From assembly GCF_042666875.1 (NCBI RefSeq), contig NZ_JBHTCX010000011.1, positions 310,001 to 374,000 on the forward strand: DNA of 64,000 nucleotides, given 5' to 3'. Made by a program: the position numbers and the translations under genes. Positions 49,255 through 57,089 of this stretch are shown here, one piece after another; the first letter of the stretch is position 1, and every line of letters starts with the position of its first letter. This stretch comes from Brachybacterium sp042666875 (GTDB taxonomy: Bacteria; Actinomycetota; Actinomycetes; Actinomycetales; Dermabacteraceae). A model generated the notes under the pieces. It was not told where the DNA came from and searched no databases. It was given only the letters and a program-made list of their open reading frames with translations.

Positions 49255-51009
49255 ATGACGTCCCCGCACGACCGCCCTCTGCCGCCCCTGGTGGACCTGC
49301 CGCCTCCGCGCGAGCTTCCGGATGAGAGCACGGACCTGGTCGCGCCCGGGGAGATCATCGCCGAGTCCAAGGGTGCCCTGGCCCGCCGTCTGCTGCGGAT
49401 CTTCTGGGCTCCCGGCCTGGTCGTCCTGGGGCTGTGGCTGGTGCTGGTGTTCTTGTACGTCGGCGGCGCCTCACCGGCGTACTGGCTGCTCAGCCTGCTG
49501 GTCGGTCTCGCCGAACCGGTGCTTCTGCGCTCGACCGTGAGTGAGCTCGGCTTCTCCGCGGGCGGCCTGTGGACGGCGTTCCTCGTGCTGCCGCTGGTGG
49601 GTGCCGCCCTGAGCCTGGCGACCGTGCCCCTGGCGCCGCTGGCCATCGCCGGGATGGATCCCCGGCGCCACCTCAGCGAGAGCGGCTTCCAGCGCGACGT
49701 GGCCACCCGGATCACGGCGGTGCTGCTGGCCCCGCCGATACTGGTGGTCGCGGCGCTGCCGCTCACGGTCATCCTCGGCCTGCCGCAGCCGTGGTCGGGC
49801 CTCGGACCCGGCCAGCTGATGTCGCTCGCGCTCGCCGCCGGAGCGATCATGCTGGCCTGGATCTGCGTGCGTCCGCTGGTCAGCGCCCCGAAAGTACTGG
49901 ACATCGACCCGGCCTCCTCGGTGGAGACCACCGCCCGCCTCGAGCGGGACCTCGAGCGCCGCCGGGCCGCGGCGAAGCGGGTGCTGGCCCAGGACCGCCG
50001 CCACCTCCCGCCGAACCCCGGCACCCGCGCCGCCTCCGCCGGGCTGCGACCGCGCGGCGCGCTGACAGCTCTGGCTCTGATCGCCCGGGCATGCGTGACC
50101 TGGTTGGGCCCCGCAGTGGTCGCGCTGAGCTGGGTGATCTTCGGGATCACCGACCTGGTGAGCACGATCAGCGGGATGACGCAGTCGGATCTGTCCCAGG
50201 TGTCCTCGCCGCTGGGCTGGCAGATGCTCGCCGCCGCCGTCCCTGCGCTCGGGCTGGTCCTCCTCGGCGTCGCTCTCGCCCCCGGCCTCGCCGCCCGGCT
50301 CAGCGAGAACCAGCGCGGCCTGGTCATCGACCAGCGCACCTACGCCTCCTGGGCTCATCGGGCCCGCGTGAACCCGTGGGAGGCGCGGGCGGTGTCCCTG
50401 ACCGGCTGCATCAGCGCTGCCGCGGGGCTGGCCGGAGTGGCGCTGTTCGCGGCCGGGCTGATGCTGCTGCCCGGTGCGGCCACCCCCACCGCCTGGGTGT
50501 GGATCGTGTGCGACGCCCTGATCCTGGTGCCGCTGCTGGGTCTCGGTGCGGCCGCCGCGATGCGAGGCGGGCTGCGCGATGTGCTGTACGGCCCTGCCGG
50601 GAACTACACCCGGCGCGAGACCCCCTACGCCCTGGTCGCGCCCGAGATCGGCACGCGCACCCAGCACGCCCAGGATCCGGCCGTGCGGGCCGCGATGCGC
50701 AAGCGCCTGCAGGAGCAGGGCGGCCAGAACAGCCTGGCCATCTTCGACCTGGACGCGGCCGGGGAACGACTGTGGGTCGACGACAGCCAGCCCGGCGCGA
50801 AGGACACTGCCGTGCGCGAGGCCGATCTCGCCCGTGGCTTGCTGCCCGACTTCGGCGCGGAGGGCTCCCCGCTGACCAGCGGTGGGGCCGGCTCCGGCGT
50901 CGACGGGAGCGGCCCGGGGGCCGACGGCTCCGGCCGCGGCAACCGGCCGGCCCACGGACCGGGAGCGCACCGGATCCCCGATTCGGTCCCCGGCCTGCGC
51001 GAGGACTGA
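49255..51009 (+). CDS. Uncharacterised multi-pass membrane protein downstream of recR
   Basis: 584 residues from ATG 49255 (AGGAGC site), 19 bases after recR and likely co-transcribed. About ten membrane segments between residues 48 and 440, interrupted by a basic cytoplasmic loop (about 225-262, RLERDLERRRAAAKRVLAQD). The 125-residue C-terminal tail is hydrophilic, ending in a Gly/Ser/Asp-rich low-complexity stretch. No family recognised and no catalytic motif seen. Its last codons form the first unit of a five-copy stop-containing repeat. Confidence 0.75.
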   Translation: MTSPHDRPLPPLVDLPPPRELPDESTDLVAPGEIIAESKGALARRLLRIFWAPGLVVLGLWLVLVFLYVGGASPAYWLLSLLVGLAEPVLLRSTVSELGFSAGGLWTAFLVLPLVGAALSLATVPLAPLAIAGMDPRRHLSESGFQRDVATRITAVLLAPPILVVAALPLTVILGLPQPWSGLGPGQLMSLALAAGAIMLAWICVRPLVSAPKVLDIDPASSVETTARLERDLERRRAAAKRVLAQDRRHLPPNPGTRAASAGLRPRGALTALALIARACVTWLGPAVVALSWVIFGITDLVSTISGMTQSDLSQVSSPLGWQMLAAAVPALGLVLLGVALAPGLAARLSENQRGLVIDQRTYASWAHRARVNPWEARAVSLTGCISAAAGLAGVALFAAGLMLLPGAATPTAWVWIVCDALILVPLLGLGAAAAMRGGLRDVLYGPAGNYTRRETPYALVAPEIGTRTQHAQDPAVRAAMRKRLQEQGGQNSLAIFDLDAAGERLWVDDSQPGAKDTAVREADLARGLLPDFGAEGSPLTSGGAGSGVDGSGPGADGSGRGNRPAHGPGAHRIPDSVPGLRED

Positions 51010-51076
51010 GCCTGCGCGAGGGCTGAGGTGCGCGCGGACTGAGGTGCGCGAGGGCTGAGCCTGCGCGAGGGCTGAG
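50994..51076. repeat. Five tandem 16-17-bp repeats spanning the stop codon
   Basis: CCTGCGCGAGGACTGAG (50994-51010), containing the gene's final Leu-Arg-Glu-Asp-stop, is followed by four more copies (51011-51027, 51028-51043, 51044-51059, 51060-51076), each with TGA at the same place. Units 3 and 4 start GTGCGCG. Confidence 0.88.
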
Positions 51077-51136
51077 GAGCGAGGCCGGAGCCGGCGGGAG
51101 GACCGCGGGCCCCGCGGGCAGCCGCGCGGGCCGGGC

Positions 51137-52231
51137 TCAGGCGATGCGGGTGCCCATGCCGAGGCGCGTGATCGGTATCGCCAGACGCCAGGTGGACACC
51201 GCCAGTGCCGCGGCCGCGACGAGCAGCCACAGGGCCGCGCCCATGGGCCACAGCGGACGGTTCGGCGGCTCGCCCAGATCGGTGGGGTAGCCCTCGGCGG
51301 AGGGGTCACAGTGATTGTGGTTCGCCGGGTGGGTCGGGGTCGCCGAGGTCCGCATCCCTGTCTTGATCAGCTGCAGGGCGTCGACGTCCTCATCGGATCT
51401 CCAGGCCTCGTCCGGATTCACCCTGGGCGATGCCTCCGCCAGCAGCACCACCGGGTTGCCCCACATCAGCGGCTGGGTGAGGTCGAGTCGGACGATGTCC
51501 TGGGTGTCCTGCTCGCGGACGCAGACCGGTTCGCCGGTGCTCTCGCCGGCGCTGTACTGGTAGTCCATGTGGTACGTCGTGACCTCCCGCTCCTGGACCA
51601 GGAAGATGGCGGAGACGCCCCACGCGATCGGCAGCACGGCGGTCACGCCGAACACGATCACGTAGGCGAGCACGACCGAGCCCAGCTGCCGGTTCGTCAG
51701 CGCCGAGAGTCCCAGCCCCAGCGCGGTCACGCACAGCGTCAGCCCCGCGATCACGATCACGAGGCGCAGCATGTACAGCGGGCCCACCCCGCCCAGCAGC
51801 GCCATCGGCACCACCGACGGCAGCGCCAGGACCAGGAACGCCAGGCCCGTCAGCCAGCCCGCCAGCAGCTTGCCCAGGACGATCTCCAGCGGGCTCAGCA
51901 GGCTGGCCTGCAGCGTCGCAAGGGTCCCGGCGGTGCGGTCGCCGTTGATGGAACCGGCTGACAGTGCGGGGACCACCAGCAGCATCGCGAACATCACCAG
52001 CATGATCTGCAGGCTGAAGACGACCGCGGCGATCGGTTCGATGGAACTCCACTGCGAGGAGTACATCGTCGGCGCCAGGGCGAGCACGCCGATGCCGATG
52101 AGCGCCAGAGTCCACACGCCGAGCGCGACGTACCAGCGCACGGAGCGGATCCGCTGACGCAGCTCGAGCGAGGTCACCAGCCACAGGCCGCGCGGGCGCA
52201 GCGACAGCGTGCCGTTGAGCGGTCGGGTCAT
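51137..52231 (-). CDS. ABC-2-type exporter permease
   Basis: 364 residues from ATG 52231, which shares one base with the stop of the ATPase gene (TGATG), showing coupling. Six membrane segments: one after the N-terminal LVTSLELRQRIRS, then LVVPALSAGSINGDRTAGTLATL, typical of ABC-2 permeases near the second helix, and a cluster at 120-225. A large hydrophilic loop (about 230-325) with a lone Cys pair (CVREQD, HNHCDP) lies before the last helix. Substrate unknown; may export a lipid or peptide. Confidence 0.88.
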   Translation of the reverse strand: MTRPLNGTLSLRPRGLWLVTSLELRQRIRSVRWYVALGVWTLALIGIGVLALAPTMYSSQWSSIEPIAAVVFSLQIMLVMFAMLLVVPALSAGSINGDRTAGTLATLQASLLSPLEIVLGKLLAGWLTGLAFLVLALPSVVPMALLGGVGPLYMLRLVIVIAGLTLCVTALGLGLSALTNRQLGSVVLAYVIVFGVTAVLPIAWGVSAIFLVQEREVTTYHMDYQYSAGESTGEPVCVREQDTQDIVRLDLTQPLMWGNPVVLLAEASPRVNPDEAWRSDEDVDALQLIKTGMRTSATPTHPANHNHCDPSAEGYPTDLGEPPNRPLWPMGAALWLLVAAAALAVSTWRLAIPITRLGMGTRIA

Positions 52232-53250
52232 CACAGGGCTCCTTCGCGCTGGGCGGCGTCCGAGGCGAGGTAGGCGGCCTCGAGGCGCCCGGTGGCCGGC
52301 CCGAAGGACAGCACCTGCGCACGGGCACCGGTGAGATCGGCCAGCAGGCGCGCGGCCGTCGCGTCGTCGGGCAGCTGGACGATCACCTCGGCGTGCCCCG
52401 AGGAGCTGCGGTCGGGGCCGACGATCTCGCCGTGGCGCACGCCGAGCCGGCGCAGTGCGTGCTCCAGGGCGCGCTGGTCGAGGGAACAGACGCGCCACGG
52501 GCGTGGCCGGTCGGCCAGGTCCCGCACGCTGCTGGCGTCGATCACGCGACCGGAGTCCATGAAGACGACGTGGTCGGCCATCTCCTCGAGCTCGGTGAGG
52601 ATGTGACTGGAGACGAGCACCGTCGCACCGTCGGCCGCGAGGGACCGCACCACGCGCAGCAGCCGGCGCCGGGAGGCGGGATCCAGGCCGGAGGCCGGTT
52701 CGTCGAGGATCAGGACGCTCGGTTCGTGGACCAGGGCCCGGGCCAGGCCCAGGCGCTGCTTCTGCCCGCGGGAGAGGACGTGCGCGGGCTGGCTGGCCAG
52801 GGACGCGAGATCCAGCAGCCGCAGCAGCTCGTCGACCCGCCGGCGCAGCCGCTCGGTGGGCAGGAAGTACGCCCGCCCCATCACCTCGAGCACCTCGCCC
52901 ACGCGCAGCGAATCCCAGGCGCCGAACTGATCGGGCATCCAGCCCACGCGCTCACGCACGGCGGGGGAGTCGGCCGACGGGTCGACGCCGTCGACCAGCA
53001 CGCGCCCGGCATCCGGGGACAGCAGCGAGGCGAGCATCAACATCAGCGTCGACTTGCCGCAGCCGTTGGGGCCGACGAGCGCCGTCACCGCCCCGCGCGG
53101 CGCCGTGAAGGACAGGTCGTGCACGGCCTGCACGCTGCCGAAGGCCCGGCTGACGTGCTCGGCGACGATGCCCGGGCCGCTGGGCACCTCCGGAACGCCG
53201 GATGGGCCGGGCGCGGTTCCCCCGGTCAGCGGGGACGTGTTCTCCGTCAT
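52231..53250 (-). CDS. ABC exporter ATPase, ABC-2 class
   Basis: 339 residues from ATG 53250. Walker A GPNGCGKST (60-68), Q-loop MPDQFGAWDSL, signature LSRGQ (159-163) with Arg in place of the usual second Gly, Walker B VLILDEP with Glu184, and the H-loop VSSHILTELEEMADHV. The C-terminal 100 residues resemble the accessory domain of CcmA/NatA-type ATPases. LSRGQ is found in several ABC-2 ATPases and is still active in some. It pairs with the overlapping permease gene. A small palindrome (53301-53314) lies 50 bases upstream of the start. Confidence 0.92.
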   Translation of the reverse strand: MTENTSPLTGGTAPGPSGVPEVPSGPGIVAEHVSRAFGSVQAVHDLSFTAPRGAVTALVGPNGCGKSTLMLMLASLLSPDAGRVLVDGVDPSADSPAVRERVGWMPDQFGAWDSLRVGEVLEVMGRAYFLPTERLRRRVDELLRLLDLASLASQPAHVLSRGQKQRLGLARALVHEPSVLILDEPASGLDPASRRRLLRVVRSLAADGATVLVSSHILTELEEMADHVVFMDSGRVIDASSVRDLADRPRPWRVCSLDQRALEHALRRLGVRHGEIVGPDRSSSGHAEVIVQLPDDATAARLLADLTGARAQVLSFGPATGRLEAAYLASDAAQREGAL

Positions 53251-53300
53251 GAGCACAGCGTCGCATGCAGCGGCGCGCCGACCAGCTCCGTGGAGAGCAC

Positions 53301-53314
53301 GTTGTGGACACAAC
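53301..53314. promoter_or_regulatory. Palindrome upstream of the ABC-2 operon
   Basis: GTTGTG-GA-CACAAC has perfect 6-bp arms. The core resembles operators of GntR/YtrA-type regulators that often control ABC exporters of this kind, but no such regulator is next to it. Confidence 0.45.
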
Positions 53315-53414
53315 CCGTAGAAGGATCGTGAAGAGCCTATGAACAGGGACGTGAGCCGACGAGCGGCTCAGTCGGGGGCGGGCCGCCGGCCACGATCGCG
53401 GATCGGGGCCTCAT

Positions 53415-53460
53415 TCCGCCATCGCGGCGTTGCCCTACTCCGCCATCGCGGCGTTGCCCT
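53415..53460. repeat. Duplicated 22-bp gene end around the SBP stop codon
   Basis: TCCGCCATCGCGGCGTTGCC plus CT occurs at 53439-53460, coding the last residues of the leftward solute-binding protein, and again at 53415-53436, just past its TAG stop (53437-53435), with a 24-bp period. The second copy would encode the same Gly-Asn-Ala-Ala-Met-Ala-Glu. Confidence 0.88.
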
Positions 53461-54766
53461 CCTCCTGGGCCTGGGGGATGCCCTCCTCGGCGGTCAGGCG
53501 GCCGATGAAGACCTCCTGGAACGTCGGCATCGCGGCCTCGAGGCCGGCGTTGGCACGGGTGCCGGTATCGGCCTCGGCCGGGTTCTTGGCGGCCTCGACG
53601 AAGACGCTGACGTCCACGCCCTTGTCCTTCCAGAACGAGATGAAGGCGTCCTGCGCGTCGACGTGGCCGGGGAAGGAGACGCCCTTCTCGGCCAGCGGCA
53701 TCTGCCCGTCGACGCTTCCCAGCCAGGTCAGGAGCTTCGCGATGCCCTCCTGCTGGTCGTCGTCGGCCTTGGCGTTGCCCACCGCGACCACGCCGTGGAC
53801 CAGGGACTTCGCGCCGGCGGGGCCGGCGACCGGTGCGGCCAGGGCCCACTCGAAGGAGTCACCGACCCCGTCGGCGATGTTGGTGAGGTTGTAGGGGCCG
53901 GACTGGAACAGGCCGAGCTTGCCCTGAGTGAACAGATCGCGGGTGAAGTCGCCGTTCTCGTTGGTGTCGGCGGCGCTCGGGGCGATCTGGTCGACGTTGA
54001 TGAGGTCGGCCATGTACTGGAAGGCCTCGATGCCCTCGGGGGAGGCGAAGGTGTACTTGTCGTCCTTCTGCCACTGCGCGCCGTTGGAGGCCAGCATCGG
54101 GCCGATGATCGCCTGCCGGTCGGCCTGGGAGTTGAAACCGAACTGCGCGCGGGAGTCGACGTCGAAACCCTCGTCCCCGGGATGGCGCCCCTCGCCGTCG
54201 ACGGTGAGGGCCTTGCCGGCATCGCGCAGGGGATCGCTCTCGGCCGACGGGTCGAAGCTCAGATTCGCGGGGTCCACGCCCGCGGCCTCGACCAGACCCT
54301 TGTTGTAGAACAGCGCGATCGAGTCCCAGATCTGCGGGACGCCCCAGAGCCCGCCGTCGCGGCTGTAGAGGTCCACGACGCTCGGCTCCCACTGCTCGGC
54401 CCCGTCGGGCACGACCTCGTTGATATCCAGCAGGTCCTCGGAGTCCTTGTACTGGATGTAGTTCGCGGAGTTCATCCAGTACACGTCGGCCGCATCGCCG
54501 CTGGCCACGTCGAGGGGCAGGCGGGTCCAGTAGTCGTCCCAGGGGACGATGTCGATCTCGACGTTCCAGCCCTCCTGCTCGGTGAAGGCCTGGAACGACT
54601 CCTCGTAGGCCGCGGCGGCGTTCTCGTCCCACAACCGGAAGGTCAGCGTGCCATTGCCGCCGCCATCGCCGCTGCCCCCGTCGTCACTCGAGGGGGAGCA
54701 GGCGGCCGCGGTCCCGAGCAGGCCGGCGGCGGTGAAGGTCGAGAGCAGGGTGCGGCGGGTCAGCAT
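53435..54766 (-). CDS. Sugar ABC transporter substrate-binding lipoprotein
   Basis: 443 residues from ATG 54766 (GGAAGGA site). A lipoprotein signal peptide is at 1-23: basic MLTRRTL, hydrophobic stretch, lipobox LGTAAAC with Cys23. The mature protein is a class I sugar-binding fold: LTFRLWDENAAAAYEESFQAF, GDAADVYWMNSANYIQYK, LWGVPQIWDSIALFYNKGL and FASPEGIEAFQYMADLI. It should bind a mono- or oligosaccharide outside the membrane. It is the last gene of the operon but separated from the permeases by 284 bases containing a large hairpin and perhaps its own promoter (GATAAT at about 54817-54812). Confidence 0.93.
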   Translation of the reverse strand: MLTRRTLLSTFTAAGLLGTAAACSPSSDDGGSGDGGGNGTLTFRLWDENAAAAYEESFQAFTEQEGWNVEIDIVPWDDYWTRLPLDVASGDAADVYWMNSANYIQYKDSEDLLDINEVVPDGAEQWEPSVVDLYSRDGGLWGVPQIWDSIALFYNKGLVEAAGVDPANLSFDPSAESDPLRDAGKALTVDGEGRHPGDEGFDVDSRAQFGFNSQADRQAIIGPMLASNGAQWQKDDKYTFASPEGIEAFQYMADLINVDQIAPSAADTNENGDFTRDLFTQGKLGLFQSGPYNLTNIADGVGDSFEWALAAPVAGPAGAKSLVHGVVAVGNAKADDDQQEGIAKLLTWLGSVDGQMPLAEKGVSFPGHVDAQDAFISFWKDKGVDVSVFVEAAKNPAEADTGTRANAGLEAAMPTFQEVFIGRLTAEEGIPQAQEEGNAAMAE

Positions 54767-54908
54767 GGGGAAGGTCCTTCCGGGGCCTGGGAACAGCGCG
54801 GAGCAGTCCCCATTATCGCGCGGGGACAGCGGGGCGGTCGGATCTGTGGCGGTGTATGTCGCGGGGTCTGGGGAGGGTTGACGCGAGGATGCCGGGTCCG
54901 GGGAGGGG

Positions 54909-54986
54909 TGGCACGAACATGTAGCTCAGCGGCACGCGACCCCCGTATACGGAGGGCAGATGCTCCTCTACTACAGGTTCGTGCCA
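54909..54986 (-). other. Large intercistronic hairpin in the sugar transporter operon
   Basis: Arms TGGCACGAACATGTAG (54909-54924) and CTACAGGTTCGTGCCA (54971-54986) match at 15 of 16 positions, enclosing 46 bases with a central CCGTATACGG palindrome. It lies between permease and binding-protein genes, 142 bases before the latter. It may limit readthrough and protect mRNA ends, giving more binding protein than permease. Confidence 0.65.
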
Positions 54987-55050
54987 ACGCCACCCGGCTA
55001 CCCCAGCCCGCCCGCCGCCCGCGGACCACTCCGGCCACCCCAGCCGGCCC

Positions 55051-55881
55051 TCAGCGCAGGGTGGTCTCGCCGACCGAGCGGGTGATCTGCTTCTGGAACA
55101 CGACCATGAGGATCACCAGCGGGAGCATCGCCAGGGTCGTCCCGGCCATCACCAGGGTCCAGTTGTTGTTGTACTGCGACTGCAGCGCGGAGGTCGCCAC
55201 GGTGATGGTGCGCCACTCGGGGCCGGAGGTGATCACCATCGGCCACATGAAGTTGTTCCAGTGGGTGACCACGGTGATGAGGATCAGGGTCACGATGATC
55301 GGCCGATTCAGCGGGACCACCAGGTGCCACAGCAGGCGCAGGGTGCCGGCGCCGTCGATGCGCATGGCGTCCATCAGCTCGGTCGGGACGCCGCGGAAGT
55401 TCTCCCGCAGCAGGAAGATCGCGTACGGGGAGCCGAGCACGAACGGCAGCACCAGCGCCCAGAACGTGTTGCGCAGCCCGGCCTCGCTCATCATCAGGTA
55501 CAGCGGCACCACCACGACCACCTGCGGCACCATCAGCGTGGCCACGTACACCCAGAACAGCAGGTCACGGCCGGGAAAGCGCAGCAGCGCGAAGGCGTAG
55601 GCGGCCAGCACCGAGAACACCATCTGCCCGGCCAGGATCACCGCGACCATCTGCACCGTGACCACCACGGGGGTCACGAACCCGTCGGAGGAGGTGAACA
55701 GGCCCACGAAGTTCTCCAGCGTCGGCGGGGCCGGGATGCTCAGCGGCCCCTGCTGGGCGAACTGCTGGGAGGAGGTGAAGGCCGTCATCACCGAGACCAG
55801 GAACGGGCCGAGGGTGACGGCGGCCGCGAGGGCGAGCACCAGGTAGGTGCCCGCGTAGCTCAGGGCGCGTCGTGCGTGCAT
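55051..55881 (-). CDS. Sugar ABC transporter permease (MalG-like)
   Basis: 276 residues from ATG 55881. Six membrane helices. The EAA loop that contacts the ATPase reads ELMDAMRIDGAGTLRLLWHLVVPLNRP (about 170-196). The N-terminal ALAAAVTLGPFLVSVMTAFTSSQQF is typical of the MalG-type subunit. It lies 12 bases after the MalF-like gene. No ATPase gene accompanies the cluster, so the operon probably relies on a shared MsmK/MsiK-type ATPase, as is common in actinobacteria. Confidence 0.92.
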   Translation of the reverse strand: MHARRALSYAGTYLVLALAAAVTLGPFLVSVMTAFTSSQQFAQQGPLSIPAPPTLENFVGLFTSSDGFVTPVVVTVQMVAVILAGQMVFSVLAAYAFALLRFPGRDLLFWVYVATLMVPQVVVVVPLYLMMSEAGLRNTFWALVLPFVLGSPYAIFLLRENFRGVPTELMDAMRIDGAGTLRLLWHLVVPLNRPIIVTLILITVVTHWNNFMWPMVITSGPEWRTITVATSALQSQYNNNWTLVMAGTTLAMLPLVILMVVFQKQITRSVGETTLR

Positions 55882-55893
55882 GGTCTCCTCCCC

Positions 55894-56757
55894 TCAGCTC
55901 ATGTCGTAGGTGATGCGGCGGGCGAAGTAGCGCTGCTGGATGAGGGTGATGATCACCAGCAGCACGAACAGGATCACGGCGACCGCACTGGCCCGGCCCA
56001 GCCGGGAGGCGCCGAAGCCCTCGTTGTACACCAGCGAGGCGATCACCTCGGTGCGGTGCTGGGGCCCGCCGCCGGTGAGGGCGAAGACCATGTCGAACAC
56101 CTGGAAGCTGGCGACGACCTGGGTCACGGCCAGGAAGAACGTCGTCGGCCGCAGCAGCGGGATCGTCATGTGCCACATCGAGGCCCAAGGACCGGCGCCG
56201 TCGAGCCGGGCGGCCTCGTAGATCGAGGTGGGGATGCGCGAGAGCCCGGCCTGGAAGAACAGCGAGATGTAGCCGACGTTCTGCCAGATCGCCACGAACG
56301 CCACCGCGGGCAGGGCCAGGCTCGGGTCCGTCAGCCACTCGATGCGCATGCCCAGGATCTGGTTCGCGGCACCGACGGAGGGCTGGAAGATCCATTTCCA
56401 CACCACGCCCAGGGCCAGCGGCGCGCACACCCAGGGGATCACCACGATCACCCGCACCACCGCCGACCCCGGCACGGCTCTGACCAGCTGCGAGGCCAGC
56501 GCCAAGCCCAGCGCCATCGAGACCGGCACGGAGATCAGCGTGAACAGTGCCGTGACGATGAGGGAGTTGGCCAGGGCGCCGCTGCTGAGCAGCGTCGAGT
56601 AGTTCTGAAGGCCGACGAAGTCCCGGGTGCCCAGCAGATCCCAGCGGAACAGGGAGACCACGAAGGCCAGGACGACGGGCAGGATCAGGAAGGCGGTCAC
56701 GCCGATCAGGCTCGGCGCGATCAGCAGCCACCCCAGCAGGGGCCGACGAGCGTTCAC
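55894..56757 (-). CDS. Sugar ABC transporter permease (MalF-like)
   Basis: 287 residues from GTG 56757 (AGGGGG site). The frame is open for 90 more codons upstream, but those are repeat-rich and would cover the operator, so I reject them. Six membrane helices; N-terminal LLGWLLIAPSLIGVTAFLILPVVLAFVVSLFRWDL is the family hallmark. EAA loop: SIYEAARLDGAGPWASMWHMTIPLLRP (about 185-211). It forms the channel with the MalG-like partner. First gene of the operon. Confidence 0.92.
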   Translation of the reverse strand: MNARRPLLGWLLIAPSLIGVTAFLILPVVLAFVVSLFRWDLLGTRDFVGLQNYSTLLSSGALANSLIVTALFTLISVPVSMALGLALASQLVRAVPGSAVVRVIVVIPWVCAPLALGVVWKWIFQPSVGAANQILGMRIEWLTDPSLALPAVAFVAIWQNVGYISLFFQAGLSRIPTSIYEAARLDGAGPWASMWHMTIPLLRPTTFFLAVTQVVASFQVFDMVFALTGGGPQHRTEVIASLVYNEGFGASRLGRASAVAVILFVLLVIITLIQQRYFARRITYDMS

Positions 56758-56780
56758 CGAGCCCCCTCGCGAGAAGCTGT

Positions 56781-56804
56781 GTTGTCCACGATCACCGGGA
56801 CAAC
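56781..56804. promoter_or_regulatory. Operator candidate upstream of the sugar transporter
   Basis: GTTGTCC-N10-GGACAAC (56781-56804) has perfect 7-bp arms. On the leftward strand TAATAA (56811-56806) just upstream can act as -10, placing the repeat at the transcription start, a good repressor position. No regulator gene is adjacent. Confidence 0.6.
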
Positions 56805-56885
56805 TTATTACAGCTGGCCTCGGCGGTGGGGAGGGGCAGTCTCGAGCGCCCCCGACGGTTCGACGCGCGGTGTCGCCGCGCCCGT

Positions 56886-56923
56886 TCCCCCGGAACGTTG
56901 CAGCGCTGACACGTTCCGGGGGA
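56886..56923. other. 13-bp inverted repeat in divergent intergenic region
   Basis: TCCCCCGGAACGT (56886-56898) and ACGTTCCGGGGGA (56911-56923) pair perfectly around 12 bases that include a CAGCGCTG palindrome. Since no gene ends here, it is unlikely to be a normal terminator. Confidence 0.55.
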
Positions 56924-56952
56924 ATGGGAGCCGTGTCGGCACGCTCGTCCTG

Positions 56953-57008
56953 GTGCTGGCACGCGCCCGCCGTGCTGGCACGCGCCCGCCGTGCTGGCAC
57001 GCCCCGCC
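56953..57008. repeat. Three 18-19-bp tandem repeats before nadE
   Basis: GTGCTGGCACGCGCCCGCC occurs at 56953-56971 and 56972-56990, then GTGCTGGCACGCCCCGCC at 56991-57008. The 332-base divergent region 56758-57089 otherwise holds the operator and hairpin listed and the nadE -10 box. Confidence 0.8.
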
Positions 57009-57089
57009 GTGTCGGCGCGCTCGCCATGATGCGCCTCTGACACCGAGGTCCGCGGCCTCCCCGGCGCGGCCCTCGATTAGGCTTCCCCC

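Noticed and set aside
54915..54990. tRNA-like string (GTAGCTCAGC ... GGTTCG) between permease and binding protein
   Set aside because: The arms form one continuous 16-bp hairpin and no anticodon stem, T-stem or acceptor of correct length can be drawn.
50994..57008. CRISPR-like arrays
   Set aside because: The repeats are contiguous tandem units without unique spacers, and no cas genes are present.
56758..57027. 90-residue N-terminal extension of the MalF-like permease
   Set aside because: It would run through the operator, hairpin and 19-bp repeats; the GTG at 56757 gives the family start and has a ribosome site.
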